From Actinomycetota bacterium (GTDB lineage: Bacteria > Actinomycetota > Acidimicrobiia > Acidimicrobiales > Ilumatobacteraceae): a stretch of DNA of 64,000 bases. Each line of letters starts with the position of its first letter. The first letter of the stretch is position 1. The stretch lies in NCBI GenBank assembly GCA_016870775.1, contig VGAK01000001.1, forward strand, positions 124,001 through 188,000. Direction: 5' to 3'. Below the pieces are notes generated by a model. The model ran no database searches and had not been told where the DNA came from. It saw only the letters and a program-made list of their open reading frames with translations. A program made the translations under genes and the position numbers. Positions 1 to 9,171 of this stretch are shown in pieces.

Positions 1-555
1 GTTCATGGTGACATCGGGATCGGGTGCGGCCGCCGCCAGACGCTCGACCCACGGACTCGACACGGTTCCGGGCGACACGCAATTCACCCGCACTCCATGG
101 ACTATTTCGTCGGCGGCCATCGCCCGGGTGAGGGCGAGCACGGCACCCTTGGACGCGGAGTAGACCGCCCGCTCGACCAGACCGACCGACGCGGCCACCG
201 AGCAGACGTTCACGATCACCCCCGAACGCGCTGATCGCATCGCGGGCAGAACAGCCGCGCTCATGTGGGCGAGGCCGAACACATTGACGGAAAAGACCCC
301 CTGCCAATCGGACTCGTCGGCTGCCACCACATCACCGACCGCGCCGATGCCGGCAATGTTGCACAACACGTCGATGCGGCCGTGAGTGCCGATGATCTCC
401 GCGACCACTCCCTCGCAACCCCGACGATCACGGACATCGAATCCGTCGGTGATGTCGAGCCCGATCACCTCATCGCCGAGATCCCGAAAACGTGCGGCCG
501 TCCTCTCTCCGATTCCGCCTGCCGCACCCGTGATCACGACGACTCGACGACTCAT
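1..555 (-). CDS. SDR-family dehydrogenase, C-terminus cut by window edge
   Basis: Reading the minus strand from the ATG at 555 gives 185 open codons that run off the left edge, so the ORF track misses it. It is a classical short-chain dehydrogenase: the NAD(P) glycine motif TGAAGGIG lies near residue 10, the NIAG motif follows, and the catalytic YSASK (YxxxK) is present. It is divergent from L-fuconate dehydratase, and an L-fucose dehydrogenase-like reductase follows that gene. I therefore infer a role as 2-keto-3-deoxy-L-fuconate dehydrogenase (NAD-dependent oxidation to the 2,4-diketo acid), an SDR step of the non-phosphorylating L-fucose pathway. The SDR fold is certain. The substrate is inferred from the neighbours only; another sugar or acid dehydrogenase is possible. 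Confidence 0.85.
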   Translation of the reverse strand, partial: MSRRVVVITGAAGGIGERTAARFRDLGDEVIGLDITDGFDVRDRRGCEGVVAEIIGTHGRIDVLCNIAGIGAVGDVVAADESDWQGVFSVNVFGLAHMSAAVLPAMRSARSGVIVNVCSVAASVGLVERAVYSASKGAVLALTRAMAADEIVHGVRVNCVSPGTVSSPWVERLAAAAPDPDVTMN

Positions 556-575
556 GTCCGCACCACTGCGCAGTC

Positions 576-604
576 TTGCACGGTTTTTGAGGTTCGTCTA
601 GGGT
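576..604 (+). promoter_or_regulatory. Promoter of the L-fuconate dehydratase operon
   Basis: TTGCAC (576-581) and TAGGGT (599-604) are separated by 17 bp, which is ideal sigma70-family spacing. The expected transcription start near 611 leaves a leader of about 9 nt before the ATG at 620. The 64-bp divergent spacer between the SDR and the dehydratase is the obvious place for a fucose-responsive regulator, but I see no clear operator palindrome. Confidence 0.55.
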
Positions 605-619
605 CCGTCGACCATCTCC

Positions 620-1912
620 ATGACGACAATCACCCACGTCACGACACACGATCTTCGTGCCCGCACATCTCGCACACTCGCCGGATCGGACGCGGTCCAC
701 GTCGACCCCGATTACTCGGCTGCCTACGTGGTGCTGCACACGAACGGAAACCACCAGGGCCATGGAATGACCTTCACGATCGGTCAGGGAAACGATCTGT
801 GTTGCGCGGCCATCGAGATGTTGTCGACCATGGTCGTTGGACGTCGCCTGTCCGACATCGTCGACGACATGGGCGGGTTCTGGCGTCAAGTCACGAACCA
901 TTCGCAATTGCGCTGGCTCGGGCCCGACAAGGGCGTGATGCATCTGGCGACGGCGGCACTCGTGAACGCCGTGTGGGATCTGTGGGCCAAGGAGCGCGGT
1001 GTCCCGGTGTGGAAGCTGATCGTCGACCTCTCGCCCGAGCAGTTCGTCGATTGCATCGACTTCCGTTATCTGCACGATGCACTGCCACCCGATCGTGCAC
1101 TCGAGATCCTGGGCTCGCGGCGCGCCGGACGTGACGATCGGTTGGCCGAACTGCGTCGTGACGGCTACCCGGCGTACATAACGTCGGCGGGATGGCTCGG
1201 ATACAGCGAACAGCAAGTGCGCGACCTCTGTCGCTCGATGCGCACCGACGGTTGGACCAGTTTCAAGACCAAGGTGGGTGTCAGTGTCGAGAGCGACATT
1301 CGACGATGCGAACTCATGCGCGAGGAGTTGGGGGACGGAATCCAGTTGATGGCCGATGCGAATCAGGTGTGGGAGGTTCCGGAAGCCATCTCATGGCTGG
1401 GCCACCTCCGCAGATTCGATCTGCGATGGATCGAGGAGCCCACGAGCCCCGACGACGTGCTCGGCCACGCGGCCATCCGTCGCGCAGTCGCCCCGCTCAA
1501 GGTGGCAACGGGTGAGCACGCGGCCAATCGGGTGGTCTTCAAGCAACTCATGCAGGCCGGCGCCATCGACTATTGCCAGGTCGACGCCTGTCGCCTCGGA
1601 GGGTTGAACGAGGTGCTCGCGGTCCTCCTGCTGGCCGAGCACTTCGGAGTGCCGGTGTGCCCGCACGCCGGCGGCCTCGGACTCTGCGAGTACGTCCAGC
1701 ACATTTCAGTGGTCGACTACCTCTGTGTGAGCGGATCCCTCGCTGATCGAACCACCGAGTACGCCTCTCATCTGCACGAGCACTTCGTCGACCCGGCACG
1801 GGTGCACGACGGGCGTTACCTCGTCCCGGAGGCACCCGGTTACTCGATCCAAATGAGGGCCGATTCGATCGCCGCCCTCGCGTACCCGACTGGTTCGGAA
1901 TGGGAGAATTGA
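620..1912 (+). CDS. L-fuconate dehydratase (enolase superfamily)
   Basis: Dehydrates L-fuconate to 2-keto-3-deoxy-L-fuconate (EC 4.2.1.68 type), a cytosolic Mg-dependent enolase-superfamily reaction. The 430-aa length matches the family. The N-terminal capping domain contains the PDYSAAYVVL and GHGMTFTIG stretches typical of FucD/ENOSF1 proteins. The barrel carries KTK (general base, in SFKTKVG), metal ligands in MADAN, IEEPTSPDD and TGEH, and the terminal CPHAGG and HEHFVDP blocks. These are specific to fuconate dehydratases rather than to mandelate racemases in general. The next gene starts inside its 3' end (13-bp overlap), so the two are translationally linked. The upstream spacer holds a good promoter. 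Confidence 0.93.
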   Translation: MTTITHVTTHDLRARTSRTLAGSDAVHVDPDYSAAYVVLHTNGNHQGHGMTFTIGQGNDLCCAAIEMLSTMVVGRRLSDIVDDMGGFWRQVTNHSQLRWLGPDKGVMHLATAALVNAVWDLWAKERGVPVWKLIVDLSPEQFVDCIDFRYLHDALPPDRALEILGSRRAGRDDRLAELRRDGYPAYITSAGWLGYSEQQVRDLCRSMRTDGWTSFKTKVGVSVESDIRRCELMREELGDGIQLMADANQVWEVPEAISWLGHLRRFDLRWIEEPTSPDDVLGHAAIRRAVAPLKVATGEHAANRVVFKQLMQAGAIDYCQVDACRLGGLNEVLAVLLLAEHFGVPVCPHAGGLGLCEYVQHISVVDYLCVSGSLADRTTEYASHLHEHFVDPARVHDGRYLVPEAPGYSIQMRADSIAALAYPTGSEWEN

Positions 1913-2865
1913 GCGGAGCACTCACCGTCCTCGGTGAGCGACCGTTGGGGCGTCGCGGTCAGCGGGTGACGGCACTCGGCCTGGGTTGCGCGCCACTCGG
2001 GAATCTCTACCGCGCCATCGACGACGAGTCCGCCGCGGCCGTGGTCGATGCCGCCTGGGAGGCGGGGATCCGATTCTTCGACACCGCGCCGTTGTACGGG
2101 AACGGCTTGTCGGAACGCCGGGTCGGGGCGGCATTGGCCAGACGACCGCGCGACGAGTTCATGTTGTGCACGAAAGTGGGTCGGTTGTTGCGGGAGCCGG
2201 CAGCCGGGGCGGAACTCACGACGATTTTCGCCGACGCACCCCGACTCGACCCGGCACACGCCTACTCACGGGACTCTGTGCTCCGTTCGATCGAGGAGAG
2301 CCTGTCGAGGCTCGGGCTCGATCGAATCGACGTCGTGCACGTCCATGACCCGGATGATCATGAGCACGAGGCGCTCACCGGTGCGTTTCCCGCGCTCATC
2401 GAATTGCGCGAGCAGGGAGTGATTTCCGCGGTGGGTTGCGGAATGAACCAGTGGCAGATGCTCGACCGATTCGTGCAACGTGTCGACCTCGACTGCGTCC
2501 TGCTCGCAGGGCGCTACACACTGCTCGATCAAAGCGGCGGGGAGGTTTTGTTGCCCCGGTGCGTCGAGCGCGGAGTCGGCGTCGTGATCGGAGGCGTCTT
2601 CAACAGCGGACTGCTGGCCGATCCGGTCGCGAATTCGATGTTCGATTACGGACCGGCTCCCGCAGCGATGCGCGACAGGGCGCGCGAGCTGGTGGGGGTG
2701 TGCGCGGCGCGAGGGGTGTCGATCGTGGCGGCCGCGGTGCAGTTCGCCCTGCGACACGGGGCGGTCTCATCGGTCGTGGTGGGAGCCCAGACGGTGGCCG
2801 AGTTGGAGATGGACGTGGGGGCCGCGGTGGCTTCGCTGCCGGCCGACCTCTGGGTGAATTTCTGA
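1900..2865 (+). CDS. Aldo/keto reductase, L-fucose (D-threo-aldose) 1-dehydrogenase type
   Basis: 321-aa aldo/keto reductase. Visible AKR landmarks are GLGCAPLGNL at the N-terminus, FFDTAPLYGNG (catalytic Asp and Tyr), the Lys in CTKVGR, and the His in VVHVHDPD. The insertion pattern and the C-terminal VVGAQTVAEL match the L-fucose dehydrogenase / D-threo-aldose dehydrogenase / pyridoxal 4-dehydrogenase group. It would oxidise L-fucose to the lactone with NAD(P). I took the ATG at 1900, which overlaps the end of the dehydratase by 13 bp. A downstream start near GRRGQRV would shorten the protein slightly. No lactonase or diketofuconate hydrolase follows here; those steps may lie left of the window. 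Confidence 0.85.
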   Translation: MGELSGALTVLGERPLGRRGQRVTALGLGCAPLGNLYRAIDDESAAAVVDAAWEAGIRFFDTAPLYGNGLSERRVGAALARRPRDEFMLCTKVGRLLREPAAGAELTTIFADAPRLDPAHAYSRDSVLRSIEESLSRLGLDRIDVVHVHDPDDHEHEALTGAFPALIELREQGVISAVGCGMNQWQMLDRFVQRVDLDCVLLAGRYTLLDQSGGEVLLPRCVERGVGVVIGGVFNSGLLADPVANSMFDYGPAPAAMRDRARELVGVCAARGVSIVAAAVQFALRHGAVSSVVVGAQTVAELEMDVGAAVASLPADLWVNF

Positions 2866-2914
2866 GCCTCGGGCCCGCTTCGGCTGTCATCGGAGTCGGG
2901 CACCCCGATCGAAC

Positions 2915-3349
2915 TCACCCGGGTGGAGCCATTCGTGCCACATCCCGGAACCCGAACCCGTTGTCGCTCGCGCCGTGGGCCATGTAGTGGTCGAGTCGCC
3001 TCTTGCCCTCCCCGAGCGAGGGCCTCTCACCCGGATCCACCCACCACAGCACGACAGCTGAGGAGTCGAACCACTCCTTCCGTCGACGGAAGACGTCCCG
3101 ATGGAAGCCGCCGTAGACAAAGTCCTTCAGGTGTTCGACCGAGACCCACACCGACAGGTTCACCGTGACCAACGGGTCGCCGTAGACGTCCTCGTCCGGG
3201 GCGCGGGTGTCAATGCCGTGACGCCACACGAACCCCGGACTGGCCTCGGCACGGGCATTCGTCTCGTCGATGAGATCCTCGAACGGCTTGGTCAGCGGGT
3301 GACCGAGCGGATGCCGGAGGCGCGCGATGTTGAACTGTGCGAGGTGCAG
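2915..3349 (-). CDS. DUF3291 family protein, probable CTG start
   Basis: The ORF track begins at an ATG at 3229 (104 aa), but the frame stays open upstream and encodes HLAQFNIARLRHPLG and FVWRH, which are the normal beginning of DUF3291 proteins. No ATG, GTG or TTG precedes that stretch before the in-frame TAA. The codon where the family's Met sits is CTG (3347-3349), giving 144 aa, the usual family length. Later family blocks are LSVWVSVEHLKDFVY, RRRKEWF and VLWWV. DUF3291 is a small ferredoxin-like/monooxygenase-like fold of unknown function. It converges on the fucose genes and diverges from the M20 peptidase gene. Confidence 0.78.
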   Translation of the reverse strand: MHLAQFNIARLRHPLGHPLTKPFEDLIDETNARAEASPGFVWRHGIDTRAPDEDVYGDPLVTVNLSVWVSVEHLKDFVYGGFHRDVFRRRKEWFDSSAVVLWWVDPGERPSLGEGKRRLDHYMAHGASDNGFGFRDVARMAPPG

Positions 3350-3493
3350 GATTCGCTCAGGTGATCCGGGTGCGATCGCAGAACGTTACTTGCAACCCGT
3401 GGCCACGATCGACCGCACACACCCCGCTCACGCCACTCGCAGGCCCGCGACCATCAGGTCGGGGCATCGCTCCGGGTGTGCCACACTTTGGCG

Positions 3494-4648
3494 ATGTCGA
3501 CACGCTCCGAGCACCTCGCCTCGTGGGTGAGCCGCCTCGTGCAGATCCCGAGCGTCAACCCTCTTCATGCGGGCCCGCGCGCGGGTGAAGTCGGGGAGGC
3601 GCGACTGGCGCGCAGTCTCGCCCAATGGTTCGCCGACATGGGTGCTGATTCGGTCGAACTGGTCGACGTGGTGGAGGGTCGGCCGAATGTGTACGGGATC
3701 TGGGAGGGCACGAGCGACAGGTGGGTCGTGCTCGACGTGCACACCGACACCGTCACCGTGGAGCACTGCACGGGTGATCCATTCGACGGACGCATCGCCG
3801 ACGGTCGGGTCTACGGACGCGGTGCCGTCGACACCAAGGCCTCGCTCGGGGTGATGCTCGCGGTGCTCGAGCGCGCACGTGGCGAGGGTCGCCGACCCGT
3901 GCCGAATCTCGTCGTGGTCGGGTCGATCTCGGAAGAGGCGGGTGGTCTGCTCGGGGCGCGCGGATTCCGCGAGTGGGCCGAGCGCCGGGGCCTGCGCCCC
4001 GACGAGGTGATCGTGGCCGAGCCGACGATGTGCGAGCCGATCCACGGACACAAGGGCGGGGCATCGCTCGAGATCGAAGTGAAGGGGCTCGCCTCCCATT
4101 CGGCAAACCCGCACCTGGGCCAGAACGCGATCACCGGCGCGGCGGCCCTCGTGCTCGCCCTCGACGCCGAGAACCGCCGGCTCCAGACGCTGACCCCCGC
4201 CACCGAAGTCGGCAACGGGACCCTCACCGTCACCCTGGTGAGGGGTGGCACGGGCGGCAACGTCGTGCCCGACTCCTGCACGATCACCGTCGGACGCCGT
4301 ATCGCCCCGGGTGAGAACAATGCCGAGGTCGTGTCGCAACTCAAGGAACTGGTGGAGCGGGAATGCCCGCTGCCGGTCGAGTTCGTACGCACCCACGTCG
4401 GCGCACCGGCGTTCTATCGATCGCCCGATTCCGAACTCGTGCGACGGCTCGCCGGATGGGCGGGCACGCAACCCGCGGTCGCGGCCTACGGCACGAATGC
4501 GCTGCGCTACGAGGGTTTCGCCGACGAGATGGTGGTGTTCGGTCCGGGCTCGATCGACAACGCCCACACCGCGGTTGAATACGTCGAAATCGCACAACTC
4601 GAGTTGTGCGCCGACGTCTTCACCGAGTGGCTCGGTCTGGGCTCCTGA
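3494..4648 (+). CDS. M20-family metallopeptidase/deacylase (ArgE/DapE-like)
   Basis: 384-aa zinc hydrolase of the ArgE/DapE/ACY1/CPG2 family. Metal and catalytic residues are visible: DVHTDTV (His ligand plus catalytic-region Asp), RGAVDTKAS (bridging Asp), SEEAGG (catalytic Glu pair), and a C-terminal zinc His in the FGPGSIDNAHTA block. A dimerisation lid follows the HGHKGG block. I chose the ATG at 3494 (MSTRSEH) over the tracked start 18 bp upstream because family members begin just before the QIPSVNP block. The substrate could be an N-acyl amino acid, a dipeptide or succinyl-diaminopimelate; nothing in the neighbourhood decides this. Confidence 0.85.
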   Translation: MSTRSEHLASWVSRLVQIPSVNPLHAGPRAGEVGEARLARSLAQWFADMGADSVELVDVVEGRPNVYGIWEGTSDRWVVLDVHTDTVTVEHCTGDPFDGRIADGRVYGRGAVDTKASLGVMLAVLERARGEGRRPVPNLVVVGSISEEAGGLLGARGFREWAERRGLRPDEVIVAEPTMCEPIHGHKGGASLEIEVKGLASHSANPHLGQNAITGAAALVLALDAENRRLQTLTPATEVGNGTLTVTLVRGGTGGNVVPDSCTITVGRRIAPGENNAEVVSQLKELVERECPLPVEFVRTHVGAPAFYRSPDSELVRRLAGWAGTQPAVAAYGTNALRYEGFADEMVVFGPGSIDNAHTAVEYVEIAQLELCADVFTEWLGLGS

Positions 4649-4653
4649 GCCGA

Positions 4654-4686
4654 CCGGGAAATCCCGGGTGCCCCGACGCGCGGGGC
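4654..4686. terminator. Twin hairpins between convergent genes
   Basis: CCGGG-AAAT-CCCGG (4654-4667) is followed by GCCCCG-ACGCG-CGGGGC (4670-4686). Both are perfect stems in the 57-bp gap between the converging M20 peptidase and malic enzyme genes. There is no U-tract, so intrinsic termination is uncertain. Such bare GC hairpins are common at convergent ends in actinobacteria. Confidence 0.4.
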
Positions 4687-4705
4687 CCAACCGGGGGGAT
4701 GGTCG

Positions 4706-6112
4706 TCAGCGGCCGCGGATCACGCCGTCGGCGATCGCGGCCGCGGCAACGGCCGGCGCCACGCGCTCGACCACGCTGCGATCGAACACCGACGGAACCA
4801 CGAACTCGGGCTTGAGGTCGGCCTCGGTCACCGAGTCGGCGATCGCGACGGCCGCGGCCAGTTTCATGTTCTCGGTGATGTCGGTCGCCTGCACATCGAG
4901 CGCCCCGCGGAAGATGCCGGGGAAGGCGAGCACGTTGTTGATCTGGTTCGGGTAGTCGCTGCGGCCCGTCGCCATCACAGCGGCGAGTCCGTCGGCCTGC
5001 TCGGGTCGGATCTCGGGGTTGGGGTTCGCCATCGCGAACACGATCGGATCCACGGCCATCGCGCGCACATCGGCCGCGGTGATGAGGTCCGGTCCACTCA
5101 CGCCGACGAACACATCGGCCCCACGCATCACCTCGCCGATGGTTCCCATGCGGCGGTCACGGTTGGTGTGCTCCGCGAACCACTCCTTGGCCCAGTTCAT
5201 GTCGCCGCGGCCCGAGTAGATGGCCCCCACACGGTCGCACCCGATCACCTCGCCGATTCCGGCATTGAGCAGGATCTTGCCGATCGCGACGCCGGCTGCG
5301 CCGACACCGGCGATGACGACGGTGAGGTCCTCCATCTTCTTGCCGGTGATCTTGAGCGAGTTCCACAGTGCCGCGAGCGTGACGACGGCGGTTCCGTGTT
5401 GATCGTCGTGGAATACCGGGATGTCGAGGCTCGCGCGCAGGCGCTCCTCGATCTCGAAGCATTCCGGGGCCTTGATGTCCTCGAGGTTGATGCCGCCGAA
5501 GGTCGGGGCGATTCGCTCAACGAACTCCACGACCTCGCTGGCCGTGCGCGCGTTGATGCACACCGGGAAACCGTCGACCCCCCCGAACTCCTTGAAGAGC
5601 AGCGCCTTGCCCTCCATCACCGGCATCGCACCCTCCGGGCCGATGTCGCCGAGACCGAGCACCGCGGTGCCGTTCGAGACGATCGCCACGGTGTTCTTGC
5701 GGATCGTGAACCGGTGCGACAGCGCCGGGTCGTTCTCTATCGCGGTGCACACGCGAGCCACGCCGGGTGTGTAGGCCATGGACAGGTCCTCGCGATCGTT
5801 CACGGGCGCGGTCGACAGCACTTGGATCTTGCCGGCCTCGTGCATCCGGAAGGTGCGATCCCACCAATCGATGAGCGTCACGCTCTTGAGCGCGCGCACG
5901 GCCTCCACGACGACCTTCTGGTGCTCCTCGTCGCGACAGTGCACCACCACCGTGCGCCGCAACACGGGCCCGCGCACGTCGAAGCCGTCGAGGGCGCCGA
6001 TGTTGCCGCCGGCATCACCGATCGCAGAGCAGAGGCGCCCGAGAGTGCCGGGAACGTTGTCCAACTGACAGTCGAGGGCGATTGAGAAGGCGGCGGTGGG
6101 GAGAGCCGGCAT
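4706..6112 (-). CDS. NAD(P)-dependent malic enzyme with N-terminal ACT domain
   Basis: Oxidatively decarboxylates malate to pyruvate. 468 aa. Residues about 5-85 form an ACT-type regulatory domain (FSIALDC...VPGTLGRLC, then GGNIGALDG). The malic core follows with [46 protein letters not shown] (metal/catalytic) and the NAD-site glycines [18 protein letters not shown] and [11 protein letters not shown] are also family hallmarks. The ACT domain suggests allosteric control by a small ligand, probably an amino acid. It is last in the minus-strand run ligase-TerC-sulfatase-malic enzyme, but it has a 49-bp gap and its own -10-like TAGCCT upstream, so it is probably also transcribed alone. Confidence 0.93.
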   Translation of the reverse strand: MPALPTAAFSIALDCQLDNVPGTLGRLCSAIGDAGGNIGALDGFDVRGPVLRRTVVVHCRDEEHQKVVVEAVRALKSVTLIDWWDRTFRMHEAGKIQVLSTAPVNDREDLSMAYTPGVARVCTAIENDPALSHRFTIRKNTVAIVSNGTAVLGLGDIGPEGAMPVMEGKALLFKEFGGVDGFPVCINARTASEVVEFVERIAPTFGGINLEDIKAPECFEIEERLRASLDIPVFHDDQHGTAVVTLAALWNSLKITGKKMEDLTVVIAGVGAAGVAIGKILLNAGIGEVIGCDRVGAIYSGRGDMNWAKEWFAEHTNRDRRMGTIGEVMRGADVFVGVSGPDLITAADVRAMAVDPIVFAMANPNPEIRPEQADGLAAVMATGRSDYPNQINNVLAFPGIFRGALDVQATDITENMKLAAAVAIADSVTEADLKPEFVVPSVFDRSVVERVAPAVAAAAIADGVIRGR

Positions 6113-6121
6113 ACGAGTACC

Positions 6122-6129
6122 CGAGGCTA
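6122..6129 (-). promoter_or_regulatory. -10 element TAGCCTCG upstream of malic enzyme
   Basis: Minus-strand TAGCCTCG lies 9 nt before the ATG at 6112. The same octamer (or TAGGCTCG) sits at the same place before secA, the GT2 gene, the flippase gene and the His-rich protein gene. Expected leader is only a few nucleotides. Confidence 0.4.
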
Positions 6130-6161
6130 CGCAGCATTTGCCGGGGTGGGGCGGGCCCGGG

Positions 6162-8396
6162 TCAGCCGATCCGGCGCAGCACCCACCGACCCCCTGCGAG
6201 GGGGCGTCGGGCCGTCCAGAAGGTGACTTCGTGGTCCCCCGGGCCGATCAGACGTGACATGAGGGACGCCGAGAAGTGCGTCCACTCCCCCGGCCGAGCG
6301 TCGGAGGCCTCCCGGACCTCGCCGACGATGATGCCATCGACGGCGACCAGCACCTCCGTGCCGTCGGGCAGGGCCGTGGACGCCTTGATCGTGCCGACGG
6401 CGCGCGTGGGGACCGGCTCGAACGGCGCTGACCCGACGCCCGTGAACTCCTCGTCGTTCCCGAGGCGCACCCGGAACCGTTCGTCACGTCCCGCGTCGGT
6501 TGGCGCACGCGTGCCGACGAGTTCTCCGGCCGGTCCGGTGCGGTAGATCGCATCCACGTCACCGTCCGCGTCGACCCATCGTCCATACCACGCGACGCGC
6601 TCCTCGAGGTCGTCGGTGTTCACAGTCATGGGGGTCGAGCCGCCGGGCCACGTGGCGACCCGGTTGCGCTCGTCGGGGCACGACGAAGAGAGATCGAGCC
6701 CATCGGTCTCCCATCCGGAGTCGATGCGCAGGGTCGCCTGCACCGTGGCGAACAGATCCAGCGTCGAGGCTGCGCACTCGTCCACGAGTCCCTCGCGCTG
6801 ACCGGGATACTTCACGAAGAACGGCACCCGGTAGATGTCGTCGAGGGTCGATCGGTTTTGTGGGTTGACCGTGTCGCGGTACGACTGACCGGGCACGAAG
6901 GTGATCCCGTGGTCGGCGGTGACGATCAGCATCAGGTCGTCCCAAACGGGCGATGCCGACAGGGACCCGATCATGCGGGAGATGATCCCGTCGACGGCGA
7001 CGTATTGGTTCAGGAGCGACTGGTAGTTGTCACGGCGACGGTCGGGGATCGTGTCGGGGCGCGGATCGGCCGACATCTTCTGCGACTTGCGCAGGTCGGG
7101 TGCGAGCACCCACGGCCGGTGCGGCAGCAGGACATGGATGAACCGGAAGGCTGGGTCGGTCGATGCCAGGGTGCGCGTCACCATCGCCTCGATCGCGGCC
7201 GTGCGCCCGGCATGCCCGCGCGGCTTCTCACGCGACGGGGCCACCGAGGCTGCACCACCGGGGCTCGGCTGATTCGCGCCCGGCTCCGTGTCGTCATCGG
7301 TGCCGATGTTCCCGGAGCCGCCGGCCTGGTCGCCGAATCCTCCCCACCCCTCGTCGATCGGGGGAAGCCAGTCACGCAAGCCTGCGGGAAGGAGTCGATG
7401 GCCGAGAACCACGGCGGCGTCGCTCAGGAAGGCACCGAACGACGCGCGCCGCCGAACCACTGGCCCAGAATTGTCGGTCCCGCGCTGGCCCGGGGCCGAT
7501 GTCGGGGTGACCGCCCCCGCGACGCACTCGATGCCCGGACACAGTGCCGTGACTTCCTCGACGACATCGAGCACGTGCGACGACCCGACGAGAGAGAACA
7601 CATTCCTCCGGTGGTCGCCCGACACGGGCTGGCGCGAGTAGTCGGGCGCGAGGCCGCTCAACATCGAGGGGACTGCGACGGCTGTGTGCTGGGAGACGGT
7701 GAGGGCGTTGGGGTACCACGTGGACCGGGCCGCGAGCGCGGCGAACCCCGGAAAACGAGCGGCATTCGCGGCACCATCGGCACCGACCAGCGGGAACAAC
7801 GGGGCCTCGTCGAGTTGGATCCACAGCACGCTCGTCGTCTGTGCACCGCCACCGGGGGTCGCCTCCACGGTCTCTGGAGCCGGCACCCACACGAGAGACG
7901 ACACAGAGACGACGAACAGCACCAGGACAGCCGGGGCCAGCGGTGAGATCCAGGTCAGCCAGGTGCGCACCGGGGCGACCCTCCGATATCCCACGACCCC
8001 AGCGACGGCCACCGCCGCAGTGAGGATCGCATCGATGGGCCACGGACCGACCGACACCGAGTGGAACACCGATGCCATGCAGGCCCACAACCCGACAAAG
8101 ACAACGGCGGGATGCGCGGCCGACGCGAGGCGCGGGGCACGCCGGGACAGGGCGGCGGTGATCCCGACATCGAGGATCGTGAGCACCAACGGCGGCACCA
8201 GGATCGCGGCCACCGCGAACCACACGATCACCGCACCCTGGAACCGCGCAGAGGTGAACACGGCAAGGTTCTCCCCGTAGAGACCGAGCAGGGGTTGAGC
8301 GATCGCAACCGTGGAGAGCGACAGGTGCACGAGTCCGCGGCGCGCGAACTCGCGCACGGGGAACCGCGTCAGCACCTCGTCGGTCACCGGGGACAC
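6162..8396 (-). CDS. Membrane-anchored sulfatase/alkaline-phosphatase-fold protein
   Basis: 744 aa with a GTG start. Several hydrophobic segments in the first 180 residues (around LVHLSLSTVAIAQ, VIVWFAVAAILVPP, VFVGLWACMASVF, LAPAVLVLFVV) precede an extracytoplasmic alkaline-phosphatase-superfamily domain. Visible sites are WIQLDEAP (metal-binding Asp/Glu), the candidate nucleophile Thr in SQHTAVAVPSML, and IVTADHG (metal-binding Asp/His). The layout resembles LTA-synthase-like or phosphoglycerol/phosphoethanolamine transferases and membrane sulfatases. The actual substrate cannot be told. A C-terminal extension of about 170 residues after LFATVQ looks beta-rich. Only 10 nt separate it from terC upstream. 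Confidence 0.8.
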   Translation of the reverse strand: MSPVTDEVLTRFPVREFARRGLVHLSLSTVAIAQPLLGLYGENLAVFTSARFQGAVIVWFAVAAILVPPLVLTILDVGITAALSRRAPRLASAAHPAVVFVGLWACMASVFHSVSVGPWPIDAILTAAVAVAGVVGYRRVAPVRTWLTWISPLAPAVLVLFVVSVSSLVWVPAPETVEATPGGGAQTTSVLWIQLDEAPLFPLVGADGAANAARFPGFAALAARSTWYPNALTVSQHTAVAVPSMLSGLAPDYSRQPVSGDHRRNVFSLVGSSHVLDVVEEVTALCPGIECVAGAVTPTSAPGQRGTDNSGPVVRRRASFGAFLSDAAVVLGHRLLPAGLRDWLPPIDEGWGGFGDQAGGSGNIGTDDDTEPGANQPSPGGAASVAPSREKPRGHAGRTAAIEAMVTRTLASTDPAFRFIHVLLPHRPWVLAPDLRKSQKMSADPRPDTIPDRRRDNYQSLLNQYVAVDGIISRMIGSLSASPVWDDLMLIVTADHGITFVPGQSYRDTVNPQNRSTLDDIYRVPFFVKYPGQREGLVDECAASTLDLFATVQATLRIDSGWETDGLDLSSSCPDERNRVATWPGGSTPMTVNTDDLEERVAWYGRWVDADGDVDAIYRTGPAGELVGTRAPTDAGRDERFRVRLGNDEEFTGVGSAPFEPVPTRAVGTIKASTALPDGTEVLVAVDGIIVGEVREASDARPGEWTHFSASLMSRLIGPGDHEVTFWTARRPLAGGRWVLRRIG

Positions 8397-8406
8397 CCGG
8401 GCGATG

Positions 8407-9168
8407 TCAGTTCTCCGAATCGGCGGTGATGCGTTCGCGCAGGTGCACCGGCTCGACGTGCTGCTTCTTGTTTTTGCGAGACCCGATGTTCAGGACCTCG
8501 ACGAAGATCGAGAATGTCATCGCCGCGTAGACGTAACCCTTCGGAATCTTCTCGCCCATTCCCTCTGCGATCAGGGTGAGACCGATCAGCAACAGGAACG
8601 CGAGCGCGAGCATCTTCACGGTCGGGTGACGGTTCACGAACGAATAGATCACCCCCGAGGCGACCAACATCACCACGACCGACCCGATGACGGCGATCAC
8701 CATCACCGGAACGTAGGGTGTCATCCCGACGGCCGTGATGACCGAGTCGATCGAGAACACGAAGTCGAGAATCAACACCTGACCGATCACGGCAGCAAAG
8801 GTCGGTGCGGCCTTGCCGGCTCCATGCCCCTCTTCGCCTTCGAGTTTGTTGTGGATCTCCTTGGTGGCCTTGAAGATGAGGAACAGACCACCTGCGAGCA
8901 GGATCAGCTCTTTCCCGCTGAACCCGAGCGAGCCGACGGTGAACACTTCCTTCTTCAGGGTCACGATCCATCCCACGAGAAGGAGCAGCACGATCCGGAT
9001 GCCGGCGGCCATGACAATCCCCAGCCGGCGTGCCTTGTCCTGGCTTTCTGCGGGGAGCTTGGCCGCGAGGATCGAGATGAAGATGACGTTGTCGACGCCG
9101 AGGACGATCTCGAGGGTCAAGAGAGCCGCGAGCGCACTCCATGCATCAGGGTCAGAGAACCAGTCCAT
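8407..9168 (-). CDS. TerC-family integral membrane protein
   Basis: 253 aa, seven predicted membrane segments. It has the family hallmarks LEIVLGVDNVIFI and DFVFSIDSVITAVG, each placing an Asp inside a membrane helix, and KEIHNKLEG between helices. TerC/Alx/YkoY proteins are linked to metal (Mn) export and metalation of exported proteins, so a role in metal handling is likely. It lies 3 nt behind the acyl-CoA ligase and 10 nt ahead of the sulfatase-fold gene, so it is co-transcribed. A link between a Mn exporter and a metal-dependent extracytoplasmic phosphatase-fold enzyme is attractive but inferred. Confidence 0.92.
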   Translation of the reverse strand: MDWFSDPDAWSALAALLTLEIVLGVDNVIFISILAAKLPAESQDKARRLGIVMAAGIRIVLLLLVGWIVTLKKEVFTVGSLGFSGKELILLAGGLFLIFKATKEIHNKLEGEEGHGAGKAAPTFAAVIGQVLILDFVFSIDSVITAVGMTPYVPVMVIAVIGSVVVMLVASGVIYSFVNRHPTVKMLALAFLLLIGLTLIAEGMGEKIPKGYVYAAMTFSIFVEVLNIGSRKNKKQHVEPVHLRERITADSEN

Positions 9169-9171
9169 GGG

